DNA of 64,000 bases from Heliopora coerulea (Eukaryota; Cnidaria; Anthozoa; Scleralcyonacea; Helioporidae). Positions 46,638-57,850 of this stretch are shown here, piece by piece; position 1 is the stretch's first letter; each line of letters starts with the position of its first letter. The position numbers were made by a program, and so were the translations under genes. The stretch covers positions 1,397,001-1,461,000 of the forward strand of contig JASJOG010000080.1 in assembly GCA_030142905.1 (NCBI GenBank), written 5' to 3'. The notes under the pieces were generated by a model. That model was not told the DNA's origin. It made no database searches and saw nothing but the letters and a program-made list of their open reading frames with translations.

Positions 46638-46748
46638 GTTGCTAGCAGATTGCAATCGACTGAGAAGTTCAATGATAGGATGTGTGAATCTGTGGATAAG
46701 ATCTGCAGTTTCTTCAGAGGACAGATGTCACCAAAGGAAATTGTAAAG
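46638..46748 (+). CDS. OAS: OAS-like N-terminal exon
   Basis: 37 codons in phase 0 with a GTACTT donor at 46749. It encodes STEKFNDRMCESVDKICSFF followed by SPKEIVK, matching the amphipathic helix before the nucleotidyltransferase core of 2'-5'-oligoadenylate synthases. Just upstream, TTGCTAGCAG occurs three times, each ending in AG, so three tandem acceptors are possible (46626, 46637, 46648). The second keeps phase 0 with the short exon at 46263. Confidence 0.5.
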
Positions 46749-47252
46749 GTACTTTGATTTAATGATAATCTGCATTAATACTTTAAGATATTTTAAGACT
46801 ATTTTAATACTCTCGGCATTGCCATAGCAATGTGAAAATTGTTTCTAATCTGATTAGTATCCACGTAAGAGTTGCTCGCACAAGGGAGGTAAACCAATTT
46901 CCAATAGTGTATTATGGATGTTGTACGCTCAGTGATATTAACAAAGGTCACAGCAATCACGATTGCTAGTGGCTTTTTCTTCGCAAAAAGTCACTGCAAA
47001 GGAAGCAATTGATAAACAATAATGTACATGCTCAGAAAAAGGAGTATCTCCGAAAAATTCATCCGCTGGGAAACAAACTTGTTGTATGAAAAGCAGACTT
47101 AACGATTCCAGCCGTCTCAGGTGTTGCATGGAAGTCAAGCTTAGGTCATAGGTACAACCATGATAAGTTAATTTGATAGTTGAAATCGCGCACAATTAGA
47201 TTGATGTAAATCTTTAAAAAATTGTTTGCATTTAATCTTTTCTTCACTTTAG

Positions 47253-47627
47253 ACAAACACGATGTATACAGGCAAATGAGAGAACGTTTAGATTTGCTGT
47301 TACCTTTTTATAGCACATCTCTGGTTAAAATGCAAGTGGACTTCGTTAGTGCGATTCCAGCGAACGTGAAAAATTTAATTCGCCTTGTCAAGTACTGGCG
47401 CAAAGAATACGTAGGACGGGCATCGACTGAAGACGTTTCCCAACGTCCTATGTCCAGGAATTGATTGTCATTCACCTTTGGGAAAGTAAAGGTGGGCCCT
47501 ACCGCTTTGACATCGTGAAAGCCTTTCACAGTGTGATGGAGGCACTGCTTCATGTTGAATCCCTACGTGTAACGTGGAGGAACAACTATACAGAAAATAT
47601 GATACTAGATCATATTCCCCACGAACG
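47253..47627 (+). CDS. OAS: OAS-like C-terminal domain exon, with one 1-nt break
   Basis: A good acceptor (TTCTTCACTTTAG) and donor (ACG|GTAAGA). It reads VDFVSAIP and NVKNLIRLVKYWRK, then after a one-base shift near 47431 PTSYVQELIVIHLWE, RFDIVKAFHSV and TWRNNY. These are the OAS C-terminal helical-domain signatures. OAS proteins sense double-stranded RNA and make 2'-5' oligoadenylate, or act as RNA/DNA sensors. The shift is the loss of one A in a GAAAGA context, so it may be an assembly error. The exon starts in a phase that does not follow the exon at 46638, so at least one exon is missing between them. Confidence 0.75.
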
Positions 47628-47725
47628 GTAAGAATGTACTCCTAGCAAAGGAGTCCATGCTAAGGGTGGAGAAGGATGTCATTCTCCCCTTGCTTGAATT
47701 TCTTTCTCCAAAAAAATGTCCAAAT

Positions 47726-48155
47726 TACACCTTTTGCTGTTCATTAGCAGATAATACACTATCATTAGCGCCAACCTCAAACCCATTAACGCAAAAATAC
47801 ATTTATTTTATTCAATCGACATTTACTATCGTAGATACGCAACCATTTGCATCAAAAGGCATTCCATAGCGAAGACAGATGACCATTAACACCATTCTAC
47901 TGCACATTAGAGATAATAAAATGTCAATTAGGCAAGCTATTTCTCTTGCTTAATTGAAATTTTATTATCTCTAATGTATAGTAGAATGGCGTTAATGGTC
48001 GTCTATTGGCGAGATAGAATGCCCTTCGATGCAAATGGTTGCGCATCTACGCTAGTGAATGTCGATGGAATAAAATGAATGTAATTTTGCGTTAATGGAT
48101 TTGAGGTTGGCGTTAATGATAGTATATTTTCTGTTAATGAACAGCAAAAGGTGTA
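47726..48155. repeat. 430-bp near-perfect palindrome in an OAS intron
   Basis: Arms 47726-47936 and 47945-48155 (211 bp each) around an 8-nt loop, with no net indels, so every base pairs with its mirror position. The termini read TA-CACCTTTTGCTG ... CAGCAAAAGGTG-TA, with TA at both ends as in a TA target duplication of mariner-like elements. No ORF; this is probably a palindromic MITE. Confidence 0.85.
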
Positions 48156-48159
48156 TATA

Positions 48160-50880
48160 GTCATACATTATTTAAGAAATACAACCTGTTTTTCCGTGTT
48201 TACATTAAAAAAAAAAAGAACATAAAATTGTTTGAGTGTCTCGGTGCTGTAATAGACACGTGAATGACGTTATTTCAAAGAAAGATATGATGCGATGGAT
48301 TATTAACTGAATGCGAGGTCTATAAGATGAATGTATTTACTAACCACTTTTGTACAGACCAAAGGTGTTACTTGTCCTCATCTTTCAAATCATTACTACT
48401 CTTCTTGGACACGGCCCACAGAACGTCGGTGGGTTTCTACAAAAATTAAAACCAAAATGGCAAAGAAACTTTAGGGGCGTGGCCAAGAGGGGGGTTGGGT
48501 GGAATTAGGGTATTAAGTTCCCCAAACAGAATTTGGGCTCCCCATAAAGAATGTTGAAATATTTACTACTGTTTGTAATACGTCCTCAGAGCGTGGAGTT
48601 GTATTACAATTGATTTACTGTAGAATTTTAAATGTTATGTGGTGGAAGTATTTTGATTTATTTTGGATTGTGATCACGGATCTACAGATTCATGGCCTAT
48701 GCTGAAACTAACATGAGTCAGGTAAAAGTTAAGACTATTCGGGAAAACATAGGCATCTCCAGTATATAGTCAGTGTATATTCAATTGTCGACAAATTTTC
48801 TTTTTTGCCTCTTAAAATCATTTTCGACTGTTGTGAGTGTCTGTCCGTGGATTCAGAAACCACAGTGCAACTGATGCACCATCTTTGTTTACAAAAGTTA
48901 TTTTCTAACGTACCGAATAAAAATTAATTTTCTCCTTTCACACCTACCTAGCAAAAATTAGTAGTTCGTTGACTGTAAACTTGAGATATGTCCTTAGATA
49001 ATTTATTGTCCCTCCTAGCATGGCAGGCTGCCTACGGGCCTCAGGAACTACTATAAAATGATTTGAACCAAGATTAACAATACATGACCGACATCTCCAG
49101 ACTTCCTTACAATTTTCAATCTGGCAAAATAACGTACCGTCACACAGTTCATTATCATCAGTTCTGCTGAAGACAGTTGAACCTACCTTTTGTTTTGGTG
49201 AAACAAACATTCCAACATCGAAGCCAACCAGTCCTTTATATAATAGCAGAAAGACACATAAACATTAAACTTCTGAAACCTATATCCAAAACTCTATTAA
49301 GAAACGAAGACTACAACGAAATACAGACTATCAAAACCTTTGCTTCAATGTTTTTGGAGAGCTTTTTGGATCATTTTCACGTTGAATCTTATTTCCACTT
49401 CGTATAGTCACCGAAAATTCCAGGGTCGTTTTATTCACTAGAAATACACCAAATATAGTCACGTTGGGTACCAGAATAATGACCGAAAACGCAGACTTTC
49501 AAAATCTGCAAAGACATTGGAATTCCCCTTCTAAGTTCCCAACGGCTTCCTGTAGGACGCCATATTTGTTTTGATAGCTTATGTGGATACCGCTGGCTGA
49601 GTATTATGCGCCTGTGATGAAGATATCAAGCGATGTATCGTGCGACCAGGCTATCATTTATCAGCTAACAGGATTTGAACAAACTTTAGCGAAAACCTGG
49701 ATTCGATCTTCAAGAATATTCCCGCAGTTAGAGCAAATAAAATGTACACGGGAAATCATTTAATCAAGACCTTTTCGTTTCACGAGTAGGCCCTTATAAA
49801 TTGTGCAAGTAAATTGTGGAAAAGTTGCTTGATGAAATGTTCATAAGTTGCTCAAAAGTTGCCAAAAATTTAGACATTTGCTCTTAAAATTTGAGAATTT
49901 CTTCGAAAAAATGAGTGACGCAATTTCCCTAAATGTTTTACCCTCTTTCCTATTAAGCAGAAACTGTCGAAGGCTTTAAGGTGGTTTTACATTCAAAATA
50001 TGAATTTTTGTTGGTCTTATTGTTAAGTGAAATGAGTTTCTAGGCGTAATACCAAATCAAATTCCGGCAATGAAAATCATCCCTTCAACTGGTCAGTTGC
50101 CATGGTAACCAACAAAATTAAGGGAAAATGGTGAAACAGTGTTGTCACTTTCAAACATTATATAGAGCTACCAAATGGTCAGGAAAGTTTGTTAAAGGTT
50201 TTAATGCATTGTCAGAACGCCACTTCAGGTACTTAATCTAAAATACTGCAATTTTTCCCGAGCTCTCCAAAATATTTTTCAAATTATTTCAGAAAACATT
50301 CAAATCTTCAGACAAAGTAACAACACAATATACAGTTTTAGAAAGTGTTTCAACATGAAATTGAGTTGATTTAATAGGTTCAATTCCTAGGTTGTTATCC
50401 TCGCTATCTAGGTTGAAAATTTGATAAGATTCGGTAAAAACAAAAATTTTATTTCATTTTTGAAAAATGATCCTTTCCAACCGCTTTAAAAACTTGAGAA
50501 AAGCAGATTTAAAGTTTAATATTGAATATGCAGAGTAAAGTTTAATGCGTTTTTCAAAAGCACGGTCTGCCAACGTGATAGTATCTGTAACGTTTAGTAG
50601 TGTTTATAATGGCTAATGCCGAGAAATATGAATGAAAAGAAAATATTCTCGTTGCCAAATTGACTGCCGGCATTTCTAAACTTGTATACCTAGATTATGA
50701 CGTTTCTTCATGAGCAAGGTTACGCTTCGCCGATTCAATTCAAATGTGGAAAGAATTAAGTATTTTGAAAAATAGTTTGCAAACGCCCCTAACTATCGTT
50801 TATTGACTGTTGAAGACGATCTAACAGTTCAAACAGCAACGTCCTAATATGTTCACTATTTATTTTATTTTATATGTGTT
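48160..50880. other. remainder of the last OAS intron
   Basis: AT-rich sequence between the donor at 47628 and the acceptor ending at 50887. I could not find the missing nucleotidyltransferase exon here or between 46749 and 47252. Confidence 0.5.
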
Positions 50881-50887
50881 TTTTTAG

Positions 50888-51026
50888 TTCAAGACCACTT
50901 GTAATGGACCCAGCAAACCCTTTCAATAATGTGTGCAAGACTATTGAATGGGAAGAATTTCGGGAGGAAGCAAAGCGGGCTCTTGACAATGCCAAGTTAA
51001 GTGGCATTACATCATTTACGTGGTAG
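50888..51026 (+). CDS. OAS: OAS-like terminal exon
   Basis: Acceptor TGTGTTTTTTTAG. The first base completes the split arginine codon (CG|T) left by the exon ending at 47627. It encodes SRPLVMDPANPFNNV, then WEEFREEAKRALDNA, and ends TAG at 51024-51026. R-P-x-x-x-D-P-A is the conserved motif near the OAS C-terminus. The exon is intact. Intron length is 3.26 kb. Confidence 0.8.
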
Positions 51027-51534
51027 TGAACATTGGCGGCGAAATGGTGTGGGACTGGGATTATAGCCCTCAATATTTCTGTTGAAGGGACTAGGTCCTC
51101 GAATTTTTTCAAGACCAAGGCTAAAAACGTACTCTTCAACTTGCTTGACTAATGGTAATTGTAAGTACTGTCCTTTGCGATATCATCATTAATAAATTCA
51201 ATCCAAGGTAGTGTTCTCAACAAATTTCCTTATTTAACTTTTGAAATTTTAGCTGGGGAGCTGCTGAATGCATCCCTGGCCCTACTTTTTGTAAGAGTTA
51301 GTCCCCACCCCAATGTCAAACATCTTCCGCCGCCTAATATGTTAATGAAGCAATTACAAGAAGTGGGTTCACCATGTTCTCAAGGAACGTTTCGTTTCCT
51401 ATTTATTGTTTACCATTTAATTGTCAATTATCATTTATCATATACCATTTAATGATTGTTTATTTGCTTGTTAATTATCGTTTATCTTTTCCTGCTAAAA
51501 TGAATGGACAATATGGACAAACAAGAACACGTGA

Positions 51535-52225
51535 ATTGTATTGACCAAGAGGATTTTTGGACAGGAAAAATCGGACCCTTTCAGGTCCATACCAGACTTT
51601 GGTACTTTACTCTGACTAACGCCAAAGGATTTTACTCATCAAGGGGAGACCTCTTGGACAGGAAAGAGTTAAAAACTATCTACCTAACCCTTTCTGATCC
51701 ATAACCGACTTTGGTATTTTACTCTGGCTAACGCCCAACGATTTTACTCGTCAAGAGGAGACTTAGTGAACAGGAAAGTGTTAACATATTTCTGGTCTCT
51801 CCTTGACGAGTAAAATCGTCCGGCGTTAGCCAGAGTAAAATACCAAAGAGCATTATGGCATTTGCACTCGACCGATAACTGTTAAGTTGATAATTTTTGA
51901 AGGAGGAAAATAAAGTCGGGTATGGACCCGCGAGAGTTAATGACGAAGGCTTAAGAAAACAATCTGACTAACTCCAGACGATTTTACCAGTCAAGGGAAG
52001 ACCCCTTGGACAGGAAAAGGTTAACGTATTTCTGGTCTCTCCTTGACGAGTAGAATCTTTTGACGTTAACCAAAGTAAAATAGTACAAGTGTTATGCCTA
52101 CGGGAAAGAATTAATGAACCTGGAGATAACTCTTTCAAGGCGGGAGCTCTCCCTTTAACGAGTAAAGTCGTCTGCCATTAGCCAGAGTAACATACCAAAG
52201 TCGGGTAGGGACCCGAAAGGGTTAA
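51535..52225. repeat. cluster of GACGATTTTACTC/GGCTAACGC repeats in both orientations
   Basis: At least six copies of a roughly 60-100-bp module (GACTTTGGTATTTTACTC, GGCTAACGC, GACGATTTTACTCGTCAAG, GGAGAC, GGACAGGAAAG-GTTAA) lie at 51567, 51690, 51800, 51917, 52030 and 52147. Copies at 51800, 52030 and 52147 are inverted relative to the others. Further single copies are at 4925 and 18845. No coding frame is conserved. Confidence 0.75.
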
Positions 52226-52747
52226 TGACAAAAACTGAAATTCAGGCTTAGATTTCCGGTTTGCATTATATGGCCTTATTATCGTTTTGCACTGCTTCTA
52301 GGCTAGTTTTGATACAAAGTAATTGTAATGTAAGTTAAAATGTGTGGATTAAGATTTGGAAATAGAGACATACGTATAATCTTATACTGATTTGTGAAAA
52401 TAATAAAGTTTCTTTGCCGTATCATTCTCAAGCCAACCTAGATTAGGACCAATGTAGTTGGGAATAAGTGTCTCAAAGGGTAGGACCCATCTCGTTGAGG
52501 GTTTGCAGGGGAGAGTATCACCTATTTTAGTGATAGTGAGAGGGTAGAAGCGTAAGTTCTCTCTTGTTGAGGAAGGGCAGGTTGGTGGGAATGAGATGGA
52601 GATGTTGAGGGTGGATGATGGAAGGAGGGAGGAAGGGTTGGTGGATGAATAAGTGATATTAGAAAAGGTAAGAGGGAGGTGGGGTAGGTGGATGGATAGA
52701 GGGAAGGAAGGATAAAGGGCTGGAAGGAGATATGAATAGATGAATGG

Positions 52748-53016
52748 CAGAGGCGGACCCCGGGGGGGTTAGGGAGTTTAAACCCCCCAATTGAGCTAGC
52801 AATGAGAGGGTTTCTCACTATTTTCCCTGTTTAGATAATAAACTTTATTTGCATATTCTTTCTTTGATTATACATCCCATTTAAGTGATACAGGAACCAA
52901 ACCATTAAAAAAACTAGAATAACCAATAGTCTGGTTAACCACCCCTTTCTCAAAAACCTGAAGCCACACCTGACGTGCCGAACCCCCTTTTCTGCAAAAT
53001 CCTAGATCTGCGCCTG
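52748..53016. mobile_element. short hAT-like MITE, 269 bp, exact AATGG duplication
   Basis: The left end is CAGAGGCGGACC and the right end reverse-complements to CAGGCGCAGATC. The flanks are AATGG (52743-52747) and AATGG (53017-53021). No ORF. It belongs with the CAG...CTG elements at 20840 and 44663. Confidence 0.55.
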
Positions 53017-53939
53017 AATGGGTCAATGAATTGGTAGACAGATGGGTACATAGAGAGGTGGGTGACATCACTGACCACTGTTCTAGTGAGAGTTGACAAT
53101 ATCTACAGATTTCAAGCCTTCTCGAGTGACAAAACGAAGTCAGAAGCTGTGTCCATCGACTCTGTTTTGGATCCAAGGGGAACTCACCAGCTCGAGCGCA
53201 AAGAAAGAAGGAGACAAGTTCCAAGGATGGCAGCTGCGCATGCTAAAACCTCAGTTGAGTCATAATTATTTCAATTTAAAGATCCCTTATTCCGACTTTT
53301 CAAATACATATCAATCTTTTATTTCAGTGCAGATCCCGTGATGATATGGACCAGTAAGATCTTTGTTACAGAAATTAAGCCATAAACTGTAACTCCCATC
53401 TCATTGGATAGTTGCGAGATTTGATTTTATATTTGCAAAATTCTGGGTGAAAAAAAAAAAGGTCTCGAGCAAAAGCCATTTGTGGGAGAAAGAAACCTAT
53501 TCCGAAACAGGAATTTGGTACCGAAATTTCGAGTTTAATGCAAAATCATCGCACGTAAGTGAACTGTGATTCTGTTAAAATGGGGTACAAAAAAGTTAAG
53601 CAATTTAATAGAAATAACAATGAGAAGGGACTGGGCTACATCAATTTAGAAACAGTACATTACAAACAGTTAAAAAACTCAAAGTATTCATGAGGAAAAT
53701 ACAAAAGAAAATCACAACCGTGTCTTGTCTTTATACGGAATAAAAACACGCTTACTTTTCCCCTCCAATTTTCTCGGCTTAGAAAACGTTAATTTTTAAA
53801 CTTTCTTCACGATTTAGCGTATTAAGAGGTTTGTTTTTAAGCCGTTCAAAAATCTCGTAGAACGTGCTTTATCGGACCTAAAACACTCAGCTATCGCCTT
53901 GTGTTTTATATCCGATAAAGTGCTCCTGCTCGCTTTTTA

Positions 53940-54270
53940 AACGCCAGTAACTACACTAGGTTTTATACGGAATGTAGTCATGTGATAAAAAGTTAACTAA
54001 TGAAATGTGAGAAACAATAAATCAACAACTAGGGAACGACAAGGAAGTCATTTGCTATTTTTGACGACAATCAGCTAACTGGCATCGGTTTAAACCGGCA
54101 GGGGAATAGAAATAGATCGGGTTTAACCCAATGCCGGTTTGCTGATTGTTGTTAAAAATAGCAAATGACTTCCTTGTTGTTACCTAGCCATTGATTTGTT
54201 TGTTATTGTTCCTCACATTGTCATATGCCTCCTTTTTGTATAAAACCCAGTCTAGTTACTATTACCGTTT
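53940..54270. repeat. imperfect inverted repeat, about 130-bp arms
   Basis: The left arm (about 53947-54090) and right arm (about 54128-54270) share AACAAGGAAGTCATTTGC, CAATCAGC, CAATAA and GGTTTTATAC. The spacer contains GGTTTAAACC-like motifs. It lies 20 bp upstream of a CTGACGA...GAAAC motif, so it is another probable Penelope-type snapback. Confidence 0.65.
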
Positions 54271-54288
54271 CAGAACACGTTTCTTTCT

Positions 54289-54313
54289 CTGACGAAGGTC
54301 CTTTGCTCGAAAC
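54289..54313 (+). ncRNA. Penelope-type terminal motif, hammerhead-like boxes
   Basis: CTGACGA (54289-54295), AGGTCCTTTGCTC, GAAAC (54309-54313). The arms at 25052-25227 carry the same GACGAAGG-CCTTCGCTC-GAAAC layout. Here the middle part does not form a clear stem. Confidence 0.35.
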
Positions 54314-55211
54314 TTTGTAATTCTTTGAGATCAGTCGTGGCAGTTAACAACCTTTTAATTTCTTACCTTATTTAACATTGTCTACGCAGTATTCTATTTT
54401 AATTTTCTTCAGTTGGTGGTATCCCTGAAGCAAACGGTGCCATGCTGTAGGTTCTGAAACTGAAAGCGGAATCTGTTTCACTCAAACGCATTTAGATATT
54501 TTCGCTTACAACAGCCTTTTCATTTGAACTTAATTCGGGAGTTCATAGTAGATAATTTGTGGTAGAATTCGCATGCGTGTTTGGTGAACCAGCCATTTCG
54601 TAGGAATCCGATGGTAGGTCTGACTTTCCAAGTATTTGGTTTGAATTCATTACTGGATTATCTTTAGACTTTTCCTGGTCTCTACTGATAATGAAGCCAC
54701 CTCCATTGTCACTAAAAATATGAAAAAGGATGGCTTGTTACCTTAGATAGATGGCAAAATTAAGCAAAAAAGGCTCTAGAATAACGTTTGATGCATTTCA
54801 CGACGAACATAACATTGGTGTAACGAAAATTGCCGATCATCGGAAGAATTATCCGATTGGTACTCCTTTTGCTCTTCATTAAAGAGAAAATTAATGGTGT
54901 TCGAAAAGCTGAAAACAATCGCCTTGAGGCTCATGTTATTTTGCGCTATCCCCAAGATTTGCAAAATCCCGCGGATTTCAAACACGGAAATCCATTTGCT
55001 CACAACCATAGCTCAAAACTTGACTCCGGTTGCGACTTGAATCCCTCAGTTTTAGGTTTCACAAGTCCAGAGCTTTATGAATGTGAACCAAAGCCCACAT
55101 ACCCCTCCAAATTACAGTTAAACTTACAAACTTTTATCCCACTTCTTGGAAATGAGGTTTCTGGTACTTACATAGCTGACGTAGTATTTAAGTTGTGGCT
55201 TGTGGTCTGTT
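54314..55211. other. no gene recognised
   Basis: One 134-codon plus-strand frame (54830-55234) overlaps the 3' end of the minus-strand patched-domain gene and has no domain. It is likely fortuitous. Confidence 0.4.
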
Positions 55212-55384
55212 TCACAGTCGTGGCAGTAATATGATGTCGACAAAATATCGCCAACCACACTGGGAGAAAGCAACGACCATGCAGTAAGCGAGAACAACTA
55301 TTCCAAGAGACATTTTGAGGAAAATACGAAAAATCTCGGATGAAGCAAAACCAGTAACGACCATCCCCAGAAATGTGCTAAAAC
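55212..55384 (-). CDS. patched-domain protein, terminal exon
   Basis: Minus-strand exon with acceptor CTGTCGTTCTTAG (before 55384) and stop TGA at 55214-55212. It encodes FSTFLGMVVTGFA, EIFRIFLKM and a hydrophobic helix, the last membrane part of a patched/Dispatched/NPC1-type RND transporter. The first base completes the split glycine codon of the upstream exon. It is intact. Confidence 0.75.
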
Positions 55385-57374
55385 CTAAGAACGACAGGAG
55401 TGGAATTTAATATCGGCCACTTAAGGCATACATTCATGCAAACGTGAACAAATATTAAGCAATATATGATTCCTGAAACATAGCTATTTGACTATGCACC
55501 CTTCCCTATCGCGGTATTAAAAAGAATCACAAGGTTCTTGTTATTTTAATCTGTTTGTTATGAAGTATTTTCCTAAATACTGAAATTGAAATCTTGCCAT
55601 GGGTAACGAATATTCCAATACTGTATATAGTGACAGACAAGAGCCAAACGCTTCACTTTCAGAAACCGTCGGAAAGTTAAGGGTTAGACTCGGGGATTCT
55701 GGTGTTCATATGCTTTTTAGGACATACAGGTGGACAACGTTCTTCAACCAATTTGACTGAAATTTCCACTTGTTAATGATGACAGAAATTTACTAAAACA
55801 CAAATGTCAGAAAAGAAAAAAAAATGCGAAAAATGAAAAAAATTTGTGCATAGTCTCCAGCTTGCCGACAAATTGCGTGCATGTGGCAAGTTTTACGGGC
55901 GTCAAGTGTGACAACAACAGGGCATACTCGCCAGAAAACTGGAAAGCCTATTATACTGGGTACGCCATTGATTCAGTAGTCAATGCTGTATAGAGATTAT
56001 ATTGTGATAGCATGCTGCCTTACTGATGATCAGAAAGTTCGGTTTCCGGCAGGAAATCCGATACTTTTCTGACAAATTGCTTGAATCTTCGCGCATTGAT
56101 GAAAAGACATTTTCGCAACATACAAGTAGCGCCCCTCGATCTTGGCTCTTCGCACATTAACAAAAACATTTCCACGAGACCATGCTGTCATTTGGATGCC
56201 ATCTTGCTTTCCAGTTCCATTACATATAAATACCATAAATGCAAAGGAGGAGTTTTGTAGTCATTGATGTGCGATCATGGGTTGCACGATGTGAGCTGAT
56301 TATTACATATGGCAACAAACGATTATTAATCTTTCCTTTTAGTTTGAGGATAAATCCTTTAATATCGAGTTATCGTAGATAATAGCCCATTTCTAAACTA
56401 ATTAACTAGTGCACGTTAATACCATGCCTTGGACCAAACTTTTCATTTGAAAATTAGTTTTCATTTCGGTTTGAGTTAAATTCAATTTTCATGTGAAAAG
56501 ATCCTCACCAGGCTTCAAAAAAACCACCCAAAATTCCTATTTAATTCCAGAAAAAGTGCCCAAATGCTTAGCTGTTTAAAAAACGATTAAACACAGTGAA
56601 AATTTCGCAGGCCACCAGTTACAGTACTCCACAAGTAACCAATCCTTCCCAAAGATTGGAAAATTAAGTATTTTATTTACCTGATAACGTTATTGAAAAA
56701 ATTGTTTGGATTTAGATTAAAATGTCACCGGAGGAGACATGTAAACGGTTAGGATTAAGTTTCGAATTAGGGTCCTTACCCTAATCGTAACCTGAGTCAT
56801 AATCTGAAGGAGCAGTGCTTGCACAAAGGCATAAGACCTCAAAATTAAATATTTTGAACCTTAGAGATTCACAGATGCAAGAAAAAAAAATGCGAATAGT
56901 TTTTTGTAAGACTAATTCATAACGCAATGGCAGAATCACATCCTATTATTAAAAATAATCCATCGATAGCTATGGCCACTGCAGGATTCCAATCACCGTT
57001 CAACACTACATATATTAATACTGGTAAATAATAGCATAGTTTCGAGTGCAATTCGGAAAAAAATCACAAACGAGTGAGCAGTTCAAACGCTATAAAAATA
57101 TTTTCAGTCAGAAGGACGAGTGATATAAATTACCAATCAAAATGTCCAATTTTAATATGAACTAATTTAAATTTTTTTGACGAGTTCGATCCCCGTCTGG
57201 GGCTCAGAATCGTTTTCTGAGTAAAGGGCTTGACGATTATTCATCTCTCGTAATGCACTGATTTGTCATAGAATAAACTGCACCCAAACTATCGATCCAA
57301 CACCTTTGTCGTCCACAATGGTATGTATTACGACAGTTTTCCGAAAATGTCTAAAATCTTATGACAGAACTTAC
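55385..57374. other. intron of the patched-domain gene
   Basis: AT-rich intron of 1.99 kb. Contains no further exon that I can see. Confidence 0.55.
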
Positions 57375-57560
57375 CTCCCATGAACACACTTGCACCAACG
57401 GTTGATAAAGCGTTGATGACTTTTTCTTCAGGACTGGACTCACAAGAGAACACAAACGCATGTGCAACATGAGCACTATAATCAACGGCAAATCCGATAG
57501 CCATGACAAGGTTAATCATGGAAATGGAGTTGAGCGACACACCCCAAATGTACATCAGAC
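57375..57560 (-). CDS. patched-domain protein, internal exon
   Basis: 186 bp, acceptor CTTACCGCAG and donor GTAAGT, phase 1 on both sides. It encodes GLMYIWGVSLNS, VMAIGFAVDYSAHVAHAF and NALSTVGASVF. GFAVDY is the second-copy GxxxD motif of RND-type transporters. No lesion. Confidence 0.78.
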
Positions 57561-57850
57561 CTGCGGTAAGATACAATAGAAATATATTTTTATTAATTAA
57601 AAATTCAGTTTTTTGAATAACGGTGGCTTCATTCAATCGTGAGACCTGGTATGACGAAGTGTCGTTCCAGTCTTTTTCGTGTTCAATGCTGCAATCTGAG
57701 TGAAAATGAAGCTCGTCCAATCAGAGCGTCAGCAAGACCCATGTTAATTTATAAAACATAATTAAAGGAATTCAAAACAATCTAGGGCTAAACGTTTTTC
57801 AGTAAGAGATGCATCTATAATTTATCATTATAAACTTAAGGTTTTCTCAC

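Noticed and set aside
54830..55234. 134-codon plus-strand open frame
   Set aside because: No domain, and its end overlaps the well-supported terminal exon of the patched-domain gene on the other strand.
57184..57207. GAGTTCGATCCCCG, a tRNA B-box-like sequence
   Set aside because: No A box or cloverleaf upstream; it may be a SINE fragment but cannot be supported as a tRNA gene.
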